NCBI GenBank assembly: GCA_026770025.1
Contig: JAMXDE010000040.1
Span: forward strand, 124,001-188,000
Direction of reading: 5' to 3'
Origin: Craspedostauros australis
Lineage: Eukaryota > Bacillariophyta > Bacillariophyceae > Mastogloiales > Achnanthaceae
DNA: 64,000 bases
How positions within the stretch are numbered: the stretch's first letter is position 1; each line of letters starts with the position of its first letter. A program made the translations under genes and the position numbers. Below the pieces are notes generated by a model that saw nothing but the letters and a program-made list of their open reading frames with translations, was not told the DNA's origin and did no database searches. Positions 60,447 to 64,000 of this stretch are shown piece by piece.

Positions 60447-61758
60447 GTATGCATGTATGCGTGTATGCTGTTATATCTTGGTTGTGTTGGATTATGCTGT
60501 TGCTGTTGCTGTCAATGTTGCCGTCAATGTTGCCGTCGATGTTGCTGTCAATGTTGAATGATGATCTTTGTACTTGCTTGGTTTCCTTTTGCTTTGCGTT
60601 CCCCTTGCACGCTACTATTTGTGCTGTGCCGCACCGTGGCCATGCCCGTCAAGATTGTCACGAGCACAACAACTCGTGATGCTTCGCTTTTTTGCGTGGC
60701 ACCCCTCCACCACTTTCTTGCCTCCTCCACACACACGCACACACGCTTCCGCTCACATCTTTGGTCGTGGCGTCAAAGCAAACTGCCACCAAAAAAATGA
60801 AGCGCAAATGCCAACCTCGGCAAGACAGAATGTCGCATCGACATCAAAATGCTGTGCTAATTTATTCGCATTGGGAGTTCCACACCGGTCTGCAAGATCC
60901 AATCAGCGCGGCAATGCCGTGCCGATCGTGCGACGGCTGCAAGGGACTCGTCCGTTCCTGTTCAATCGCCTACCACTGTCGAACGGAAACGATTGTCGTT
61001 GGTGACACGTGCAACTGAAAACTACACGGGATACGGTTGCTGCTTTCAATCACGAATACTGCCAAGAACGAAGAAGAAGCCAATCGAAGAATACATCATT
61101 TGATGATTGGTCATGCGAGTCGAATCGACGGATGTGTCTGGATCCGCGCCAAAACTTCAAAGATCGCGTTTTCGGCAAAACGAAACAGATTCTCGTCGCG
61201 GCCGAAACCGAATCATTGCAAGGGGTGTTCGCTGATTTCGGATACGCACGACACTCGTGCAGATAGGCACAACAACAACACCGTCTTTTCACCTTTTCAC
61301 TTCTGCAACATCATAAAGAAAGATTTGTCACCCACCATCCCATCGTTGGAGTCTGTGTCGTACTCAGTAGTCGTACGCGCCACCATCAGGCTCGACCTTG
61401 CTGCGGTGTAACAGTGAGTTCATCCTTGCAGAGTGGCGGTATGAGTGCTGTCGATTGTGGCAGACGATGAGAATCCTTCTGTTGACATGCTGCCATCTAT
61501 AATAGGTCGTACAACCACACTCACATCACCTTCTCTCTCCTCTCGTATGCGTCGGTCGATGGATTGGATGACGATCGCTCCTGCTGAGATCACCATCGCA
61601 CTCTCCTCCTTTTGCTCTCACCGGAGTCCTTGCTCACATCAACATCATCTGTCTGCCTTCCTCCGTCTTTGCGCTCCAGCATCATTCTTCGTAGTCCGCA
61701 ACTCTCCACACTGGCAGTCCAACCTCTTGCTCATCCACAACACTCAAATTCAGACACG
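60447..61758. promoter_or_regulatory. divergent intergenic region, disordered orphan / ankyrin gene
   Basis: About 1.3 kb between divergent starts, with an ATGTATGC repeat (60440-60470) and a GTCAATGTTGCC-type 12-bp repeat (60505-60556). Frames in it are short and unconvincing. The end nearest 61758 is CA- and TC-rich like other leaders in the window. Confidence 0.4.
60505..60556. repeat. 12-bp tandem repeat
   Basis: About four copies of a gtcaatgttgcc-type unit upstream of the disordered orphan gene. It is non-coding as far as I can tell. Confidence 0.75.
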
Positions 61759-63603
61759 ATGAGAAGCATCAACAAACAGAACAGATACGGACAAACGCCA
61801 CTCATCGAAGCATGTTTCGATGGAAAGTTCCAGCAAGCGAAGAACATGGTTGAGAACAGCAAGGAACATATCGAAGTCAACATCAGAGACAAGCAGGGGA
61901 CCCCGGCATTCCTCTATGTCTGCGCCCATGGGAGCGTCGACTTCGTTCGGTACATGGTCGAATCGCCCCGCCTTGATGTGGATTTGAACATTCTCAGTGG
62001 GGGCAAACGAACGCCGTTGCACTTTGCCTGCATCAGCATGTCCGCTGACAACGCAGAGTATCTGCTCACACTGGAAGGCTACGAGGCCTACCAGTTTGCA
62101 AAGGATAAATACGGTGATTTTCCTGTGCACTCCGCGTGCAAATACGGCCGCGATGCTGCCCCGATGGACTATCTCGTGAAGGCCGACGAAACCAAGACGC
62201 TCTGCAACATCCCAAACGATGATGGTTTCACCGTTCTCCATCTCGCGTGCCAAGAAGCGAAACGATTCGACTATGCGGAGTGCTTGATCCGTTCAAGCGA
62301 AAGCACAGGAATCGACGTGAACCTGAAGGATCTCAACGGCCAGACAGCGCTCCACCATGCATGCAAACATGGCTTGCTGCGCACGGTGAAATGCCTCATC
62401 ACCAACAACGAATCCAATCCTCGTCCCAGGATCGATCCCAACATCCAAGACAACGATGGGAAGACCCCGTTCCATCTTGCTTGGAACAACAGGCATGCAG
62501 AGGTGATGGATTTCTTACGCCAAACCGAGCACGTGGGCCTAGACTTGAACGTGGCCGATCACAAGGGTGACACGTTGTTCCACTTGCTCTTCCGCTCAAA
62601 CGATGATGCAACCATTCGTCGAGTCAAGCAGCAGATGGCACCGAGTGAATTTCAGGAAGCCTTGCTCATGGAGAACAGCGACGGCGACTCGCCTCTACAT
62701 ATCGCTTGCAGACTTCAACGCATTCTCCTGGTGGACTTCTTGATCAATTCGGACGACTTGGATGTCGATACTCGCACGACAAATGGAAAAGGCGACACGC
62801 TGTTCCACATCGCATTTGGCACCGAAGATGACAAGATGATCCAATACCTCCTCCGTACACATCGCACTCAGATGGATATGGATGCGAAGAACATCGACGG
62901 CAATACATTGCTGCATATCGCAGCTGCCAACCCTGCGTCTTGTGCGAACACATTATGGGAACCGCTTACACGAGGCCAACTCGACGCCACCATCCAGAAC
63001 AATGAAGGCAACACGGTGTTCCACCTCGCCATGAAAACGAGCAATGCACGCATGGTCAAAACTATGCTGACGTCCAAGAATATCACACTAGATATCCCAA
63101 GGACGAATAACAATGGCGACACCGCGCTCCATCTCGGCTGCACGGGAGAACGACTGGATGCCATGCTGGAACTACTTCAGTTTGACGTGAATCTGAGCAC
63201 TCAAAACAACGATGGCAACACGCCAGTCCATTTGGCTTTCCAAAATAAGCGCCCGCTTATCCTCACACACTTGCTTCGGGAACACAAGGACAAACTGGAT
63301 CTTTGCATCCAAAACAAAGACGGGAACACTCCAGCGCACCTGGCCTACAAGGATCGCGTGATTCCATTCACCCAATCAATTGGGAACATCCAGAACAATG
63401 AGGGCAACACCATGCTGCATCATGCGGCCGCCAATAACTATCTCAAGATCGCCAAGGCATTGATTCAAGTGGGAGGAGCGGACACAACGATTCAAAACCG
63501 TGAAAGGAAGACAGCGATATATATTGCGAGGAGAAAAGGCCATTATAACATCGAAGAGCTCATGGAGAGAGCAGGCGCGAACAAGCGACACAAATCCAAC
63601 TGA
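61759..63603 (+). CDS. ankyrin-repeat protein
   Basis: A 614-residue protein built almost wholly of ankyrin repeats, from the ATG at 61759 (MRSINKQNRYGQTPLIEACF). I count roughly sixteen units with the D(G/K)xTxLHxA core: NGQTALHHACKHGLLRTVK, DGKTPFHLAWNNRHAEVM, KGDTLFHLLF, DGDSPLHIACRLQRI, DGNTLLHIAAANP, EGNTVFHLAMK, NGDTALHLGC, DGNTPVHLAFQNK, DGNTPAHLAYKDR, EGNTMLHHAAANNYLKIAK. The linkers often read VDLN or LDVDT. There is no signal peptide, membrane span, kinase, SOCS or other catalytic domain. It is a protein-protein interaction scaffold of unknown partner. Confidence 0.88.
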   Translation: MRSINKQNRYGQTPLIEACFDGKFQQAKNMVENSKEHIEVNIRDKQGTPAFLYVCAHGSVDFVRYMVESPRLDVDLNILSGGKRTPLHFACISMSADNAEYLLTLEGYEAYQFAKDKYGDFPVHSACKYGRDAAPMDYLVKADETKTLCNIPNDDGFTVLHLACQEAKRFDYAECLIRSSESTGIDVNLKDLNGQTALHHACKHGLLRTVKCLITNNESNPRPRIDPNIQDNDGKTPFHLAWNNRHAEVMDFLRQTEHVGLDLNVADHKGDTLFHLLFRSNDDATIRRVKQQMAPSEFQEALLMENSDGDSPLHIACRLQRILLVDFLINSDDLDVDTRTTNGKGDTLFHIAFGTEDDKMIQYLLRTHRTQMDMDAKNIDGNTLLHIAAANPASCANTLWEPLTRGQLDATIQNNEGNTVFHLAMKTSNARMVKTMLTSKNITLDIPRTNNNGDTALHLGCTGERLDAMLELLQFDVNLSTQNNDGNTPVHLAFQNKRPLILTHLLREHKDKLDLCIQNKDGNTPAHLAYKDRVIPFTQSIGNIQNNEGNTMLHHAAANNYLKIAKALIQVGGADTTIQNRERKTAIYIARRKGHYNIEELMERAGANKRHKSN

Positions 63604-64000
63604 GGCAACAGCATCAACAAATGCGCGGTAACGCAGGTCAGTCGATAATTCTCAACATTAATTTCATATCATATCAAACTAACAAACGAGTGATGTGCGT
63701 ATCCGCGTATCCATGCCCAATCCACACAGAGCAGAGTGTCTGTTCCTGTCAACTCCTCGTAATCAAGCGCCACAGTTGGCAGGTCTGCCATCCGACTCTT
63801 GTTCGTGAAACCCTTTTGGCTATCCTCTCTTTGCGTCCGGGAGGAGCCTGACCGAAGATGGTACTCGCACGGCATATGTATGGTGTTGTGTAGTGTGGAG
63901 ACTTGACCGTGCTTTCTTTCTCGGAAGGAACATGATAGAATCATCATAGTCTGTGCTGTGCAACTTGGCAGTGATTGACGGCACTTCGCGCAAGTAGCAC
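63604..64000. other. 3' flank of the ankyrin gene
   Basis: About 400 bases to the window edge. No gene is recognised. Confidence 0.4.

Noticed and set aside
1-64000. tRNA, rRNA and snRNA genes
   Set aside because: I scanned for GTTCGA-type T-loops and other landmarks by eye and saw none with a matching acceptor stem. A covariance-model search could still find one.

Overview
The window is nuclear DNA of a photosynthetic stramenopile, most likely a diatom. Genes are eukaryotic, with 0-2 short GT-AG introns each. Two proteins start with a signal peptide followed by an ASAF-type phenylalanine motif (AQAFSP near 30200, ADAFAP near 37290), the hallmark of nuclear-encoded plastid proteins in algae with red secondary plastids. 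A secreted protein with long PTSGPTSG repeats and the many low-complexity insertions also fit a diatom. The species call is an inference; I cannot search a database.

Layout, left to right: coiled-coil gene fragment (left edge); HIT-family hydrolase (-); coatomer gamma subunit COPG (+); an 8.5-kb non-LTR retrotransposon (-) bounded by a perfect 22-bp target-site duplication at 6023-6044 and 14584-14605; TRIC-like membrane protein (-); glycosyltransferase with a Tudor/SH3-like tail (+); F-box/LRR protein with a UBR-type zinc finger (-); secretory DnaJ protein with a bulb-lectin-like domain (+); histidine-biosynthesis HisI-HisE protein with a fungal HIS4-type N-terminus (-); secreted Cys-rich orphan (-); plastid ClpR-type inactive Clp subunit (+); UTP25 (-); ribosomal protein eL14 (-); plastid-targeted GH43/GH32-like beta-propeller protein (+); PT-repeat secreted protein (-); retromer VPS35 with a huge Gln-rich N-terminus (-); mitochondrial ATP synthase subunit b (+); RAPTOR (-); DPH2 (+); disordered orphan (-); ankyrin-repeat protein (+).

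Neighbouring genes mostly alternate in strand, giving compact divergent promoters (0.5-1.3 kb) and convergent 3' ends (0.2-0.7 kb). There are no operons. The genes are mainly housekeeping: vesicle and endosome traffic (COPG, VPS35), translation and ribosome assembly (eL14, UTP25, DPH2), growth signalling (RAPTOR), energy (ATP synthase b), plastid proteolysis (ClpR) and His synthesis. Novelty lies in unusual domain combinations and in the young-looking LINE. No tRNA, rRNA, CRISPR or DNA transposon was recognised. Splice sites were assigned by eye from GT-AG signals, reading frame and match to known protein families.
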